DNA of 64,000 bases from Sedimentitalea nanhaiensis DSM 24252 (GTDB lineage: Bacteria > Pseudomonadota > Alphaproteobacteria > Rhodobacterales > Rhodobacteraceae). The notes beneath the pieces are model-generated. The model did not search any database. It saw only the letters and a list, made by a program, of their open reading frames with translations, and had not been told where the DNA came from. Below, in pieces: positions 8,572 to 15,608 of this stretch. The stretch covers positions 17,774 to 81,773 of the forward strand of contig NZ_KI421508.1 of assembly GCF_000473225.1 (NCBI RefSeq), read 5' to 3'. Position 1 is the stretch's first letter. Each line of letters begins with the position of its first letter. The translations under genes and the position numbers were made by a program.

Positions 8572-9917
8572 CTCTCCGTTCCAGTCTGGTTGAGTGGAGT
8601 GCTTCGACGCAAATCGCCGATCGCCCTCACCGTCGCCCCCTGTTCCGTACGTTCTTGAGCAAGATTTTCATATGTCCCCCTGAGTTTTTCTGATTGCGTG
8701 CTGAATTTGACGAGCCGCGCGCGCAGCTTTGTCAGATCCACTTTTTTGGCCTCGGCAATCTCTGCCTTTGGATTCAGCTTTGCGGCCTTGTTCGCTGTGG
8801 CAACGACCTCGCGCATGCGCTTATCGGCAAAATGGTCTGGCCGATTGGCGGTCGGAATTGCGTTGATCTCTTCCATGCGGCGCTGCGCATCATAGACATT
8901 GAAACGGCGCGGATCGCGACGAATGTCCTCTACCCCGTTTGGCAACACCGTCCGGTCATTGGGCAGCAACGCTGATTTCGCGCCATGCGCCGACATCAGC
9001 ACATCCAGCTCCGCACTTGTAAATGTGCATCCAAGTGACGACACACCAATGCGGGTTGCCCGTCCACCGGGCTTGTCCTTGTCGCGTTCTTCGGGCGGTT
9101 CCGCCCATTTTGTAGTTGTGAAGGACGTTTGTTCCCCAAAGCCATGTGCAATGCCTGAGACGACATTCATCGCCGCCAAGGACTCTGCCGACAATCCACC
9201 CATATAATCCATCACAATCGGTTTCCCGATATTGTGCCAACGGGACAGCGTGCGCACGAGACGCTGCGCATTCACCGGCCCAAGAGCTTTGGACATCGAT
9301 GCCCGCACCCAGAGATTGTCATAAGGCAGATCCGACAGGTTCGGCATCATCTTCGATTGGAAGCTCTCATCCATAAAGTCCGTCAGCCGCGCGGCCACGA
9401 GATAGTCTATCGCGATTGACTTTCCGCCTTCTGAATCAAGCGCGCGCCGCAACAGCAAACAGGCGTCATGGTCGATCGCCTGCCAGCCTTCAAAACTGGG
9501 ATCGGCAAGATAATGCGACGGTGACAAGACGGCACTGACGCCATGTTTAACGGCACACCGCGCAATGGCCCCATAGATATCGGTCGGGTGACGGTCCCGA
9601 AACACATCTGGCGCAAGCGGTACGCCCCGTGTCTCAGGTGCCCATGGGGCGCTCGAGGCCAGTCCTGCACATTTGCGTCGCGCAGAGAGCTCGATGGTGC
9701 GCGGATCAAGGACTATCTCTGCACCAAGGCCCTGCAGAACCTGAATAATGTCTTCCTGAAAGCCGATTTTCGAACCATCCAGCACAAAGCGCTTGCTCTT
9801 GATCACGCCCGCAGCGGCCAGTTCAGCGACCTTTCGGTAACTCGTTTCCCCCAGGCGGATGTAATGCGCCACAGGTTGAAAGACGGAAGCTTGCTTTGGA
9901 AATGCGATAACGCTCAT
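8568..9917 (-). CDS. 449-residue protein of unknown function leading the Xre/RES operon
   Basis: I do not recognise this protein. It alternates predicted strands and helices (IVLDPRTIELS; SAVLSPSHYL; SIAIDYLVAARL; KPIVMDYMGGLSAESLAAM; VSGIAHGFGEQ), a rhythm that suggests a TIM-barrel-like enzyme of the kind seen in tRNA-guanine-transglycosylase relatives; this is a guess. The last 90 residues are charged and helical. There is no signal peptide or membrane segment. It is the first gene of a unit overlapping the antitoxin by 4 bases, so it may be a third component of this system or a cargo gene under the same control. Confidence 0.75.
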   Translation of the reverse strand: MSVIAFPKQASVFQPVAHYIRLGETSYRKVAELAAAGVIKSKRFVLDGSKIGFQEDIIQVLQGLGAEIVLDPRTIELSARRKCAGLASSAPWAPETRGVPLAPDVFRDRHPTDIYGAIARCAVKHGVSAVLSPSHYLADPSFEGWQAIDHDACLLLRRALDSEGGKSIAIDYLVAARLTDFMDESFQSKMMPNLSDLPYDNLWVRASMSKALGPVNAQRLVRTLSRWHNIGKPIVMDYMGGLSAESLAAMNVVSGIAHGFGEQTSFTTTKWAEPPEERDKDKPGGRATRIGVSSLGCTFTSAELDVLMSAHGAKSALLPNDRTVLPNGVEDIRRDPRRFNVYDAQRRMEEINAIPTANRPDHFADKRMREVVATANKAAKLNPKAEIAEAKKVDLTKLRARLVKFSTQSEKLRGTYENLAQERTEQGATVRAIGDLRRSTPLNQTGTER

Positions 9918-9931
9918 GATGTGACCTTTCT

Positions 9932-9942
9932 GTTTCAGAAAC
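9932..9942. promoter_or_regulatory. Palindrome before the 449-residue/Xre/RES operon
   Basis: GTTTC-a-GAAAC lies 15 bases upstream of the first start codon, with a further TTTC/GAAA pair on each side. An Xre-type repressor is encoded in the operon, so this is its likely operator. Confidence 0.5.
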
Positions 9943-9984
9943 TAATTCCGTGAAACGCAAAAGTCAATCCAGTCTTCTTAGCAG

Positions 9985-10010
9985 GCCGCCCGCGCTTCAG
10001 CGTGGGCGGC
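9985..10010 (+). terminator. Strong 11-bp hairpin with T-rich tail
   Basis: Arms 9985-9995 and 10000-10010 pair over 11 base pairs (one G-U) around a TTCA loop, followed by ttctcttt. No plus-strand gene ends here, so it could close a short untranslated or antisense transcript starting in the operon's leader. The stretch 10011-10200 shows nothing else recognisable. Confidence 0.5.
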
Positions 10011-10200
10011 TTCTCTTTCGGTCTGACACTGCGTGAATCCTTCTGGAATTCGGCCAATCCTACGCCCGAACCATGACACATCGGCACGTGCCCGCAAGGG
10101 CTTCGCTCTTCTTCACTGCGTTGCGACCCTGCGGGTGCAGACACGCGTCTCTGTGTGTCACTTGGACTTCGTCATTACCCGTAAGCAAAAGGAGATCACT

Positions 10201-10359
10201 ATGACAAAACTGATGAAGAAAATCCGTGCCACCCTACGTAGCCTCGGCGACAAAGCTAAAGTCACCATTAGCGTTGCCCTGTCGATACCTGGCTTCCTCA
10301 AAGTCGAGGTTGAGTACGAAAAGACGCTGGTACCGCCGGATCAATCAGATCCTGCTTAG
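10201..10359 (+). CDS. Small basic hypothetical protein
   Basis: A 52-residue protein (MTKLMKKIRATLRSLGDKAK to PPDQSDPA) with a perfect AGGAG 7 bases before the ATG and a rho-independent terminator immediately after the stop, so it appears to be a stand-alone monocistronic gene. The N-terminal third is basic; the middle (VTISVALSIPGFLKVEVEYEK) looks like a beta hairpin. I do not recognise a family. Confidence 0.65.
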   Translation: MTKLMKKIRATLRSLGDKAKVTISVALSIPGFLKVEVEYEKTLVPPDQSDPA

Positions 10360-10367
10360 CCGCTCCG

Positions 10368-10392
10368 GCCCGCGCTTTTGGGCGGGCTTTTT
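10368..10392 (+). terminator. Rho-independent terminator after the 52-residue gene
   Basis: GCCCGC and GCGGGC arms (10368-10373 and 10382-10387) with a GC-rich stem are followed by TTTTT. It begins 9 bases after the stop codon. The sequence 10393-10690 has no gene I can support. Confidence 0.8.
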
Positions 10393-10690
10393 GCAGCAAC
10401 GCCCAGCAGGCGCACCAAAGGCGTCGGAGAACCGTCTGTATAGGGAACACTCAGGAGGACCGCGTTTTTCCAACACTCTTGGGAGGCCAAAATTTGGCTC
10501 TCAAATCCGCTACGCTTTGGGCACAAGGGTCTCTTTTGGCCAGTGAGCTTCCCAACACTACGCCACTTAGCCCAGTCAGGCGAATAACACGTGTGTGAAG
10601 AGTCATCACAATAATATCATTGGCCAAAACCCGATTCGCTCGTGCGTATTAGCTGGTTTGGACTCTCGTCAGGAAAAAAGGGTTCAAAAC

Positions 10691-10936
10691 ATGCATCAAC
10701 CGTCTCAGACACCAATCTTCTGGACCATCGTGTTTCTTACCGTCGCCTGTGGTGTAGGCGCGGGCGCCACCGCTGTCTACACCGCAGTGAATGGATCAAG
10801 CCAAAACATGGACCAGCTCTTCGCAACACTCTCCCATCTGTTCTCCGGTGGCATCGGCGCCATCTTCGGGGCCCACGCCGCAAGCTTGAGTGCGCGACCA
10901 CCAAGTGCGCCGGCAAAAGATGAGCCAGGCACATGA
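10691..10936 (+). CDS. Small membrane protein
   Basis: Starting at ATG 10691 (MHQPSQTPIFWTIVFLTVAC) the protein has 81 residues with a clear membrane segment IFWTIVFLTVACGVGAGATAVYTAV and a second glycine-rich hydrophobic stretch FSGGIGAIFGAHAASL, so two short membrane spans are likely. An agga tract lies upstream. The frame stays open further upstream but without features. Function unknown; small proteins of this kind are common on plasmids. Confidence 0.6.
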   Translation: MHQPSQTPIFWTIVFLTVACGVGAGATAVYTAVNGSSQNMDQLFATLSHLFSGGIGAIFGAHAASLSARPPSAPAKDEPGT

Positions 10937-11262
10937 CCCCCGTCAGACGACGAGCATCTACCTATGACGACCTGGCGGAAGAGACGTTTGACGCACGGAG
11001 CGCGGCATCGCTTGCGCGCGCCAAAACCTTGTCACCCAATTCCCGGCAGTCGCAAACAGCGCTACGTCTGCAACAGCACAGCGTAGGATGCTGCTTGGTC
11101 CCGGATCAGCTCGTCAACCATATCGGTGGTCAAACGATGAGGATCGTAAACTGCCCTCACAAATCCAAAGCCGTCGCATTCGGTCTCGTGGCGCAGCAAC
11201 GTGCCTACCCAGCCAAACAAACGGATCATGGCAATGAACCCGCCAGTATCCGAGGGCAATGA
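10933..11262 (+). CDS. Doubtful hypothetical protein overlapping the membrane protein gene
   Basis: The ATG overlaps the preceding stop (ATGA), and the first 40 residues (MTPVRRRASTYDDLAEETFD...) have reasonable composition. From about residue 45 onward it is antisense to another plausible short gene and reads poorly. Either the 5' half is a real but shortened gene or the whole frame is chance. No family recognised. Confidence 0.3.
   Translation: MTPVRRRASTYDDLAEETFDARSAASLARAKTLSPNSRQSQTALRLQQHSVGCCLVPDQLVNHIGGQTMRIVNCPHKSKAVAFGLVAQQRAYPAKQTDHGNEPASIRGQ
11062..11229 (-). CDS. Small hypothetical protein
   Basis: A 55-residue frame (MIRLFGWVGTLLRHETECDG ... ELIRDQAASYAVLLQT) with natural composition: a short hydrophobic start and an amphipathic C-terminal helix. 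It lies opposite the 3' half of a doubtful plus-strand frame; only one of the two is likely to be real and this one reads better. There is no strong ribosome-binding site. Confidence 0.42.
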   Translation of the reverse strand: MIRLFGWVGTLLRHETECDGFGFVRAVYDPHRLTTDMVDELIRDQAASYAVLLQT

Positions 11263-11379
11263 CCGCGGCCACTATTTGTTAAACTCGCACACGAACCCCT
11301 GACACCTCAAACACTGCAGCGCAGAAGCAACCTCTCCGCTGAAAACAACCTTCTTCACTGAACCCCTGAAAACCTTCCC

Positions 11380-11643
11380 CTACCCCGCTGTCGATCTGAG
11401 CACATTGCAGGCATACATGCCAATCTCAGCACCGTCGGCACCATAGGCAATCATCGTCCCCTCCAGCATTCCCTGACCTTCCGGGACTTCCATGGCCTCT
11501 ACCCTAACCTGATCATCAATCTCCTGAAACTTCGTCAATGCCGCGGCATGGCAGGCGGGTTCGTTCCCAAAACTCATATCAGTTGCAAGCTCCGCACCTG
11601 TTTCGAAGTTGAAAACGACAATGATCAGTAAAACCTTCATCAT
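11380..11643 (-). CDS. Small exported or membrane-anchored hypothetical protein
   Basis: The 87-residue protein begins MMKVLLIIVVFNFETGAELA; the hydrophobic N-terminus could be a short signal or anchor. The rest (TDMSFGNEPACHAAALTKFQ ... GMYACNVLRSTAG) has two cysteines that could form a disulphide. I do not recognise a family. An aggcgcgc tract lies upstream of the tandem ATGs. Confidence 0.55.
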   Translation of the reverse strand: MMKVLLIIVVFNFETGAELATDMSFGNEPACHAAALTKFQEIDDQVRVEAMEVPEGQGMLEGTMIAYGADGAEIGMYACNVLRSTAG

Positions 11644-11800
11644 GCGCGCCTCTCTGAAGCGAAAACCGGAGCCTTGTGGCCCCGGCTTCCTAGTGAATGG
11701 ATTGCCATTTCACCTTGCAGGACCATCGCCGTCCCCGGCTGTATCCTGCAATAACAGTAATACTGTATTGTTACGTAAACAAGAGTTCCGTTTTGCTCTT

Positions 11801-11857
11801 CATCTTGCCCGAAATATCCTCGGGGGAGGCGCGGGACGCGCCAGGGGCAGACAGCCC
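11801..11857 (+). repeat. Double-hairpin intergenic repeat, copy A
   Basis: The unit catcttgcccgaaatatcct is followed by cggggga, hairpin GGCGCG-gga-CGCGCC, then hairpin GGGGC-agaca-GCCCC. A second copy lies at 14665-14723 and a worn copy at 13881-13919. The stems of copies A and B differ while pairing is kept. The surrounding stretch 11644-11890 has no gene. Confidence 0.8.
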
Positions 11858-11892
11858 CAGAGGACCGTTGTAAGCCGCCGCGTACGGTGTTG

Positions 11893-11921
11893 TTGAATTC
11901 TTAGGCCAGATTTGCTATATC
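11893..11921 (+). promoter_or_regulatory. Sigma-70-like promoter
   Basis: TTGAAT (11893-11898) and TATATC (11916-11921) are separated by 17 bases. Together with the terminator at 12009-12031 this frames a transcript of about 100 bases. Confidence 0.55.
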
Positions 11922-11927
11922 TTTCGC

Positions 11928-12031
11928 GTGACCTGTCAGGCCGTGTGCCGGGCGGGAGCAGCGGTGACCCGGGCCTCAAACAAGGACCGGTTGCGAGCCG
12001 CACCCCAAAAAACCGCCCTCGTGGCGGTTTT
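11928..12031 (+). ncRNA. Candidate small RNA resembling the SRP RNA apical domain
   Basis: Between a good promoter and a strong terminator lies gcgtgacctgtcagg ... gggagcagcggtga. The blocks TGTCAGG and GGAGCAGC in this order are the two sides of the conserved internal loops of bacterial SRP (4.5S) RNA. Between them the usual short CC-GGAA-GG tip is replaced by a longer cgtgtgccgggc. The 5' arm of a normal SRP RNA is missing, so this is either a shortened plasmid copy, a decayed one, or an unrelated RNA with a chance match. The call is tentative. Confidence 0.4.
12009..12031. terminator. Bidirectional rho-independent terminator
   Basis: AAAACCGCC (12009-12017) and GGCGGTTTT (12023-12031) pair perfectly around ctcgt. 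The A- and T-runs let it act in both directions, ending the candidate RNA on the plus strand and the short minus-strand gene that stops at 12037. Confidence 0.88.
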
Positions 12032-12036
12032 TGCCA

Positions 12037-12162
12037 TTATAGGACTTCGATCCTGTAAGCATCGCGGAGCTTTTTGGCGTTTTCTTCCTCTTTGTCGATC
12101 CACGCACGCGCATGTGCAACTACATCGGCAAGTTGCAACATGCGCGATGCGGCAGAGTCCAC
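12037..12162 (-). CDS. Possible 41-residue protein
   Basis: From GTG 12162 the frame reads VDSAASRMLQLADVVAHARA and then a charged helix (WIDKEEENAKKLRDAYRIEVL). Its stop is 5 bases before a strong terminator in the right direction, which supports expression. It overlaps the start of the divergent plus-strand gene by about 20 bases and lacks a clear ribosome-binding site. Family unknown. Confidence 0.35.
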   Translation of the reverse strand: MDSAASRMLQLADVVAHARAWIDKEEENAKKLRDAYRIEVL

Positions 12163-12484
12163 TGGCGTGACGCGTCTCACAGCCGCCGACAAGCGCAACA
12201 TTCTTGACTGCATTGAGTATCTGCGTGGCGAAGAAAACCATGCGCAATGGTTGGGTCGCAAAGGTTCAAACAAGCGCTATTGCCTGACCAGCGACCCAGA
12301 GCAGCCGAACCGCTTCTACATCCTCATTGGAGAGACCTACCGCACAGACAGCGGAGCGAAACGCGAACGGCAGTCAAAAATCATCATTGAAACCACAGGG
12401 GTCGATCCCCTGCCCGCCGCGTCATGGCAGATCAATCAAGGCGATCTATTCGACGGGCTGGATACGAACGAGGCCCAGACATGA
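12140..12484 (+). CDS. Small protein in operon with a DNA methyltransferase
   Basis: The 114-residue protein reads well from GVTRLTAADKRNILDCIEYL; the start may be ATG 12140 or GTG 12167, since neither has a strong ribosome-binding site. The middle (KGSNKRYCLTSDPEQPNRFYILIGETYR) looks like a beta-rich domain and the C-terminus is acidic (NQGDLFDGLDTNEAQT). Its stop overlaps the methyltransferase start (ATGA), so the two are coupled. I do not recognise a family; a role with the methyltransferase is inferred from the overlap. Confidence 0.65.
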   Translation: MRDAAESTGVTRLTAADKRNILDCIEYLRGEENHAQWLGRKGSNKRYCLTSDPEQPNRFYILIGETYRTDSGAKRERQSKIIIETTGVDPLPAASWQINQGDLFDGLDTNEAQT

Positions 12485-13836
12485 ACCAGCACACGGAATT
12501 CGCCCGCATCGGTGAAACTATAGACCAAGAGGCGCATAACGCCCCAGCCATCCGCTTGAGCCTGTCCGATATCGTTGAGGAATACGATATCAAAGCGGCG
12601 GCAATCACAGAGGCCGTTGCCACCTTTCATGAGGCAGAAACAGCAATCAAAACAGCCGCCTGCATTCAGGGCACCTATGGTTCTGACCCGTTTTCATCGG
12701 ATGCACGGCTATATGAACGAGACGTGCGCCTAGCCCTTCTGCGGTCCGCATGGAAGCACGTCTACAACGGGTTGAAAATCGAGAGCATTGCGACGGCCAA
12801 GGACCGCAAACAGCTTGAGTTGAAGCTGACAACGCCCCTCCCCTTCACTCTTGAAAACATCGCCGAAATCTTCGGGGACTACCTGCTGGACCGGCGCTTT
12901 CATGTGCTGAAAGGCTTGGCCGAATGCTTCTGCGATCTGGACCCGGCCTACAAGAGCCATTCAAAGGTCAAAATCGGGGTTGAGGGCCTGCCTAAGCGGA
13001 TCATCGTTTCCTATGTCACAGGCTGGAATTCATGGGGCCGTGAGCGGGTCAAAGACACCCTCAATGCCTTGCGGCTCTATCGCGGCGAGGCACGCTACAC
13101 CCACGTCGAGTTTGAAAACATGATGGATGAGGCCGAAAAGTGGGGGGAGGCCGATTTCTGCGGCGGCAAGATCAAGGTTTTCAAGAACGAGAACGGGCAT
13201 CTGATCTTCGACAAGCAAGGCTTGCTCGATATCAACCGTGCCCTTGCAAAGTTCTACGGCGAGGTCCTGCCCGATGCTCCGAGCGAGAGCGAGGCCAAGC
13301 GGCCAAGCACCGAAGTGGCCCGCGACTTGCAATTTTACCCGACGCCAAAAACGGTTGCCGAAACCGTCGTTGACGCCCTGCATTTGCGGGGCGGTGAGGC
13401 AATCCTAGAGCCATCATGCGGTGACGGCGCGTTGATGGACGAGCTGGCCGTCCGTAACGCCGATCTGCACGAAAGCCGTATGAGCGGCCCGGTCACTGTC
13501 ACAGGCGTTGAGTATGACGGCGGGCGCGCGGCCCAGGCTAGCGCGAAGGGCCATCACGTTATGGTTGCCAATTTTTTGCAGGTCGCCGCTGACCCGTCTT
13601 TTGACGCCGTGGTGATGAACCCCCCTTTCTACGGTAAGCACTGGCTGAAGCACTTGACCCATGCCATGCGATTCTTGAAACCGGGCGGGCGGTTGGTCTG
13701 CATCCTGCCTGCGACGGCGCACTACGACCACGACGAGGCTGTAGGGGATTGGCGCGATCTCCCTGTTGGCAGCTTCGCAAGTTCAGGCACGAACGTGCCG
13801 ACCGGCTATTGCATCTATTGGAAGCCGAGGGCCTAA
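12481..13836 (+). CDS. DUF4942 / N6-adenine-type DNA methyltransferase
   Basis: The 451-residue protein has an N-terminal DUF4942 region (about 30-260, with helical repeats and the GWNSWGRERVKDTLNAL segment) and a C-terminal methyltransferase: FYPTP at 285-289, the SAM-binding motif EPSCGDGAL at 310-318 and the catalytic NPPFYG at 380-385. The NPPF motif indicates an N6-adenine enzyme. No restriction gene lies beside it, so it is probably an orphan plasmid methylase that protects or marks the plasmid. The ATG 12481 overlaps the preceding gene; an upstream ATG at 12424 would overlap it by 60 bases and is less likely. Confidence 0.85.
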   Translation: MNQHTEFARIGETIDQEAHNAPAIRLSLSDIVEEYDIKAAAITEAVATFHEAETAIKTAACIQGTYGSDPFSSDARLYERDVRLALLRSAWKHVYNGLKIESIATAKDRKQLELKLTTPLPFTLENIAEIFGDYLLDRRFHVLKGLAECFCDLDPAYKSHSKVKIGVEGLPKRIIVSYVTGWNSWGRERVKDTLNALRLYRGEARYTHVEFENMMDEAEKWGEADFCGGKIKVFKNENGHLIFDKQGLLDINRALAKFYGEVLPDAPSESEAKRPSTEVARDLQFYPTPKTVAETVVDALHLRGGEAILEPSCGDGALMDELAVRNADLHESRMSGPVTVTGVEYDGGRAAQASAKGHHVMVANFLQVAADPSFDAVVMNPPFYGKHWLKHLTHAMRFLKPGGRLVCILPATAHYDHDEAVGDWRDLPVGSFASSGTNVPTGYCIYWKPRA

Positions 13837-13880
13837 CATGCTGATAAGCTCTTAAGACAAGGGCAAATTGCTCATAGTGT

Positions 13881-13919
13881 TCTCGGGGTCGTGCACAGTA
13901 TAGGGGCAGATAGCCCCTC
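13881..13919 (+). repeat. Double-hairpin intergenic repeat, worn copy C
   Basis: tctcgggg, a short gtgcac in place of hairpin 1, and hairpin AGGGGC-agata-GCCCCT (13902-13918) match the order of copies A and B. It sits between the methyltransferase gene and the next small gene. Confidence 0.55.
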
Positions 13920-13945
13920 CCCTCCCAACAAGAAAGGCATCTGGA

Positions 13946-14149
13946 ATGCTTGTGAACTTCTACACGCCGCGAGAAGACGACCACGAGTTGATCCTTGCAA
14001 CCCGTCTCGACATTCTGGGGGCCTTACCAAGGGTAGGAGACGAAATTCACATCGACGATTTTCAGGGTGTCGTCAGCGTGGTTCGGTGGCGGATCAAGGA
14101 CGAAAAGCGCCTCGTAGCAGTCATGGTAGATGAACGCAGCTTAGACTGA
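13946..14149 (+). CDS. Small hypothetical protein
   Basis: The 67-residue protein MLVNFYTPREDDHELILATR ... VDERSLD has a beta-rich composition (DEIHIDDFQGVVSVVRWRIKDEKRLVAVMV). A weak aaagg tract lies 10 bases upstream. It looks like a small barrel-type protein; no family is recognised. It is transcribed in the same direction as the methyltransferase but 109 bases away, with the worn repeat between. Confidence 0.6.
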   Translation: MLVNFYTPREDDHELILATRLDILGALPRVGDEIHIDDFQGVVSVVRWRIKDEKRLVAVMVDERSLD

Positions 14150-14168
14150 CACGCACCAAAAACGTGCT

Positions 14169-14546
14169 TCAGCGTCGATAAAACGCATCGTTTTGATCGA
14201 GCCATTGGCGCATTTTTTCCAAATGCGATCTGACATGGTGCACGGTCTCGCGAATGGTCCAAAAAATTCCAAAGGCACAGACGCCCAAGACCATGTAGAA
14301 CGCAGGATTTGTCAGCCATGAAATGTCCCACATGACATAGGCCAGCATGGCAACGACCACGAAACCACCAATCAGCAACGATAAGAAAACCGCACGGGTG
14401 CGATGTCGATACGCTTCCGTCAGCAGCTTGTCGTGGCCGCTGGCCAAGATCGGTTCGACGACGCGATCTTGCCATTCTTCATGGGCGTTCTTTTGAGCCA
14501 CCACACGTTGACGCAACTCAAGCAAAGATCGAAGCGGGTTTTTCAT
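14169..14546 (-). CDS. Two-span inner-membrane protein
   Basis: The 125-residue protein has a charged N-terminal helix (residues 1-48), two membrane spans (AVFLSLLIGGFVVVAMLAYVMW and AFYMVLGVCAFGIFWTI) and a charged C-terminal tail (HHVRSHLEKMRQWLDQNDAF). Such hairpin membrane proteins with cytoplasmic helices are frequent on plasmids. Family and function unknown. Confidence 0.68.
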   Translation of the reverse strand: MKNPLRSLLELRQRVVAQKNAHEEWQDRVVEPILASGHDKLLTEAYRHRTRAVFLSLLIGGFVVVAMLAYVMWDISWLTNPAFYMVLGVCAFGIFWTIRETVHHVRSHLEKMRQWLDQNDAFYRR

Positions 14547-14664
14547 TGTGCCAACGTATCACACTGGCTTTGCCAGCGCACGGCCTGACGATGTTTGCGC
14601 GCGATCACAGCCTAGTTTGCCGATGATCACTCTCAAACCTCGACTATCCCCAAGAACTGGATTT

Positions 14665-14723
14665 CATCTTGCCAAGAATATCCTCGGGGGAGCGCCCGAA
14701 GGGCGCGGGGGCAGACAGCCCCC
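14665..14723 (+). repeat. Double-hairpin intergenic repeat, copy B
   Basis: catcttgccaagaatatcct is followed by cggggga, hairpin GCGCCC-gaa-GGGCGC and hairpin GGGGGC-agaca-GCCCCC. It abuts the 3' end of the minus-strand gene that stops at 14726, so on that strand it would fold in the 3' end of the mRNA. See copies A and C. Confidence 0.82.
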
Positions 14724-14725
14724 TC

Positions 14726-15013
14726 CTACCTATGCGGCCCGCGATAGGGCTCCCCAACAAGCTGGACGTGGGGGCATCCCAAAATGAAGCTCGTCGCAGC
14801 ATGCAGCGAACGGAAGTAGATGCAATGCGCTTTCTGTGAAGACCAGAGCGTGTGAGGCTTGCTGGCATAGTTGCCGGTCCCGACATGGCGTTGCAACCAT
14901 TGCCGGGTCAGCTCGTTTGTCGCGGGATCGGCGCGCACACTGATGCGGACAGGAAACTCCCGATCCATGATGTCATAGCGATGTGGCGCTTTGCTTCCCA
15001 TGACGGAGAACAT
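14726..15013 (-). CDS. Hypothetical protein
   Basis: The 95-residue protein MFSVMGSKAPHRYDIMDREF ... reads naturally (FPVRISVRADPATNELTRQWLQRHVGTGNY). It has a basic, globular composition with no signal peptide. The repeat copy B begins right after its stop. I recognise no family. Confidence 0.55.
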   Translation of the reverse strand: MFSVMGSKAPHRYDIMDREFPVRISVRADPATNELTRQWLQRHVGTGNYASKPHTLWSSQKAHCIYFRSLHAATSFILGCPHVQLVGEPYRGPHR

Positions 15014-15125
15014 AAGCAGAACAAATAGCCCTTATCCAGAGCACAACGTGATCTGCGATCATCCGTACCGATGCCGATGTTGAGAACGCAAACGCCGCCG
15101 TGAGGAAAAGTGCGGGATACTTCAT
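14973..15125 (-). CDS. Possible small exported peptide, perhaps a decayed gene
   Basis: A strong AAGGAGA lies 6 bases before the ATG, and the first residues MKYPALFLTAAFAFSTSASV look like a signal peptide. The mature part (RMIADHVVLWIRAICSAYVL...) is poor and overlaps the start of the next gene by 40 bases. This may be a signal-peptide gene whose body has been lost. Confidence 0.35.
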   Translation of the reverse strand: MKYPALFLTAAFAFSTSASVRMIADHVVLWIRAICSAYVLRHGKQSATSL

Positions 15126-15356
15126 GACGTGTCTCCTTAAGGGTAAGGGGGGCTGTCCGTCGTCAGGGTTTTGGCCCCGAAGACGGCTTGATCTAAGAGA
15201 GAGTCCGGCTCATCTGATTGGGCACGCTGGCGGGGATGCAAGCGTCGCGCTTCGAGCGTCTTTTGTTGATCCTTTCACGTTGATTTAGAATGGCTTGGTC
15301 ATGTCCGAAGCAACCGTTCGGCGAACTCGCCAGAGACGCAACTGGAACCGGTATCG

Positions 15357-15527
15357 CTAGGCAGGCGCGGTTTCATACGCATGATCCTGTCCGGCGTCCT
15401 CTGCGATAAAATCGAATCCGAAGTCCCACGCGGCGAATTCGCGTCCTGGCGCGATCTCGTCTGATGGCGCCAATGCGGGACCGGCAAATACCAGAAGCAC
15501 GGTGCAGGCGGTTTTCAGAGTTTTCAT
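15357..15527 (-). CDS. Small secreted protein
   Basis: The 56-residue protein has a signal peptide (MKTLKTACTVLLVFAGPALA, cleavage after about residue 20) and a short acidic mature part (APSDEIAPGREFAAWDFGFD...). AGGAA lies 8 bases before the ATG. It is divergent from the MarR gene with a 12-base palindrome between them, so MarR may control it. Function unknown. The stretch 15126-15356 has no other gene. Confidence 0.6.
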   Translation of the reverse strand: MKTLKTACTVLLVFAGPALAPSDEIAPGREFAAWDFGFDFIAEDAGQDHAYETAPA

Positions 15528-15555
15528 TTTCCGCGTTCCTTCCGATTCGATATGA

Positions 15556-15567
15556 ATAGCTAGCTAT
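15556..15567. promoter_or_regulatory. Palindromic operator candidate for the MarR regulator
   Basis: ATAGCTAGCTAT is a perfect 12-base palindrome in the 81-base space between the divergent secreted-protein gene and the marR-type gene, followed by the A/T-rich atactattacatag. MarR proteins usually repress from such sites. Confidence 0.5.
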
Positions 15568-15608
15568 ATACTATTACATAGCATACAATGCAATGTTAAA
15601 GAACATTC

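Noticed and set aside
9935-10144. Minus-strand frame ending near the 449-residue gene
   Set aside because: It overlaps the operon's promoter region and the strong hairpin, and its residues look like translated stem sequence.
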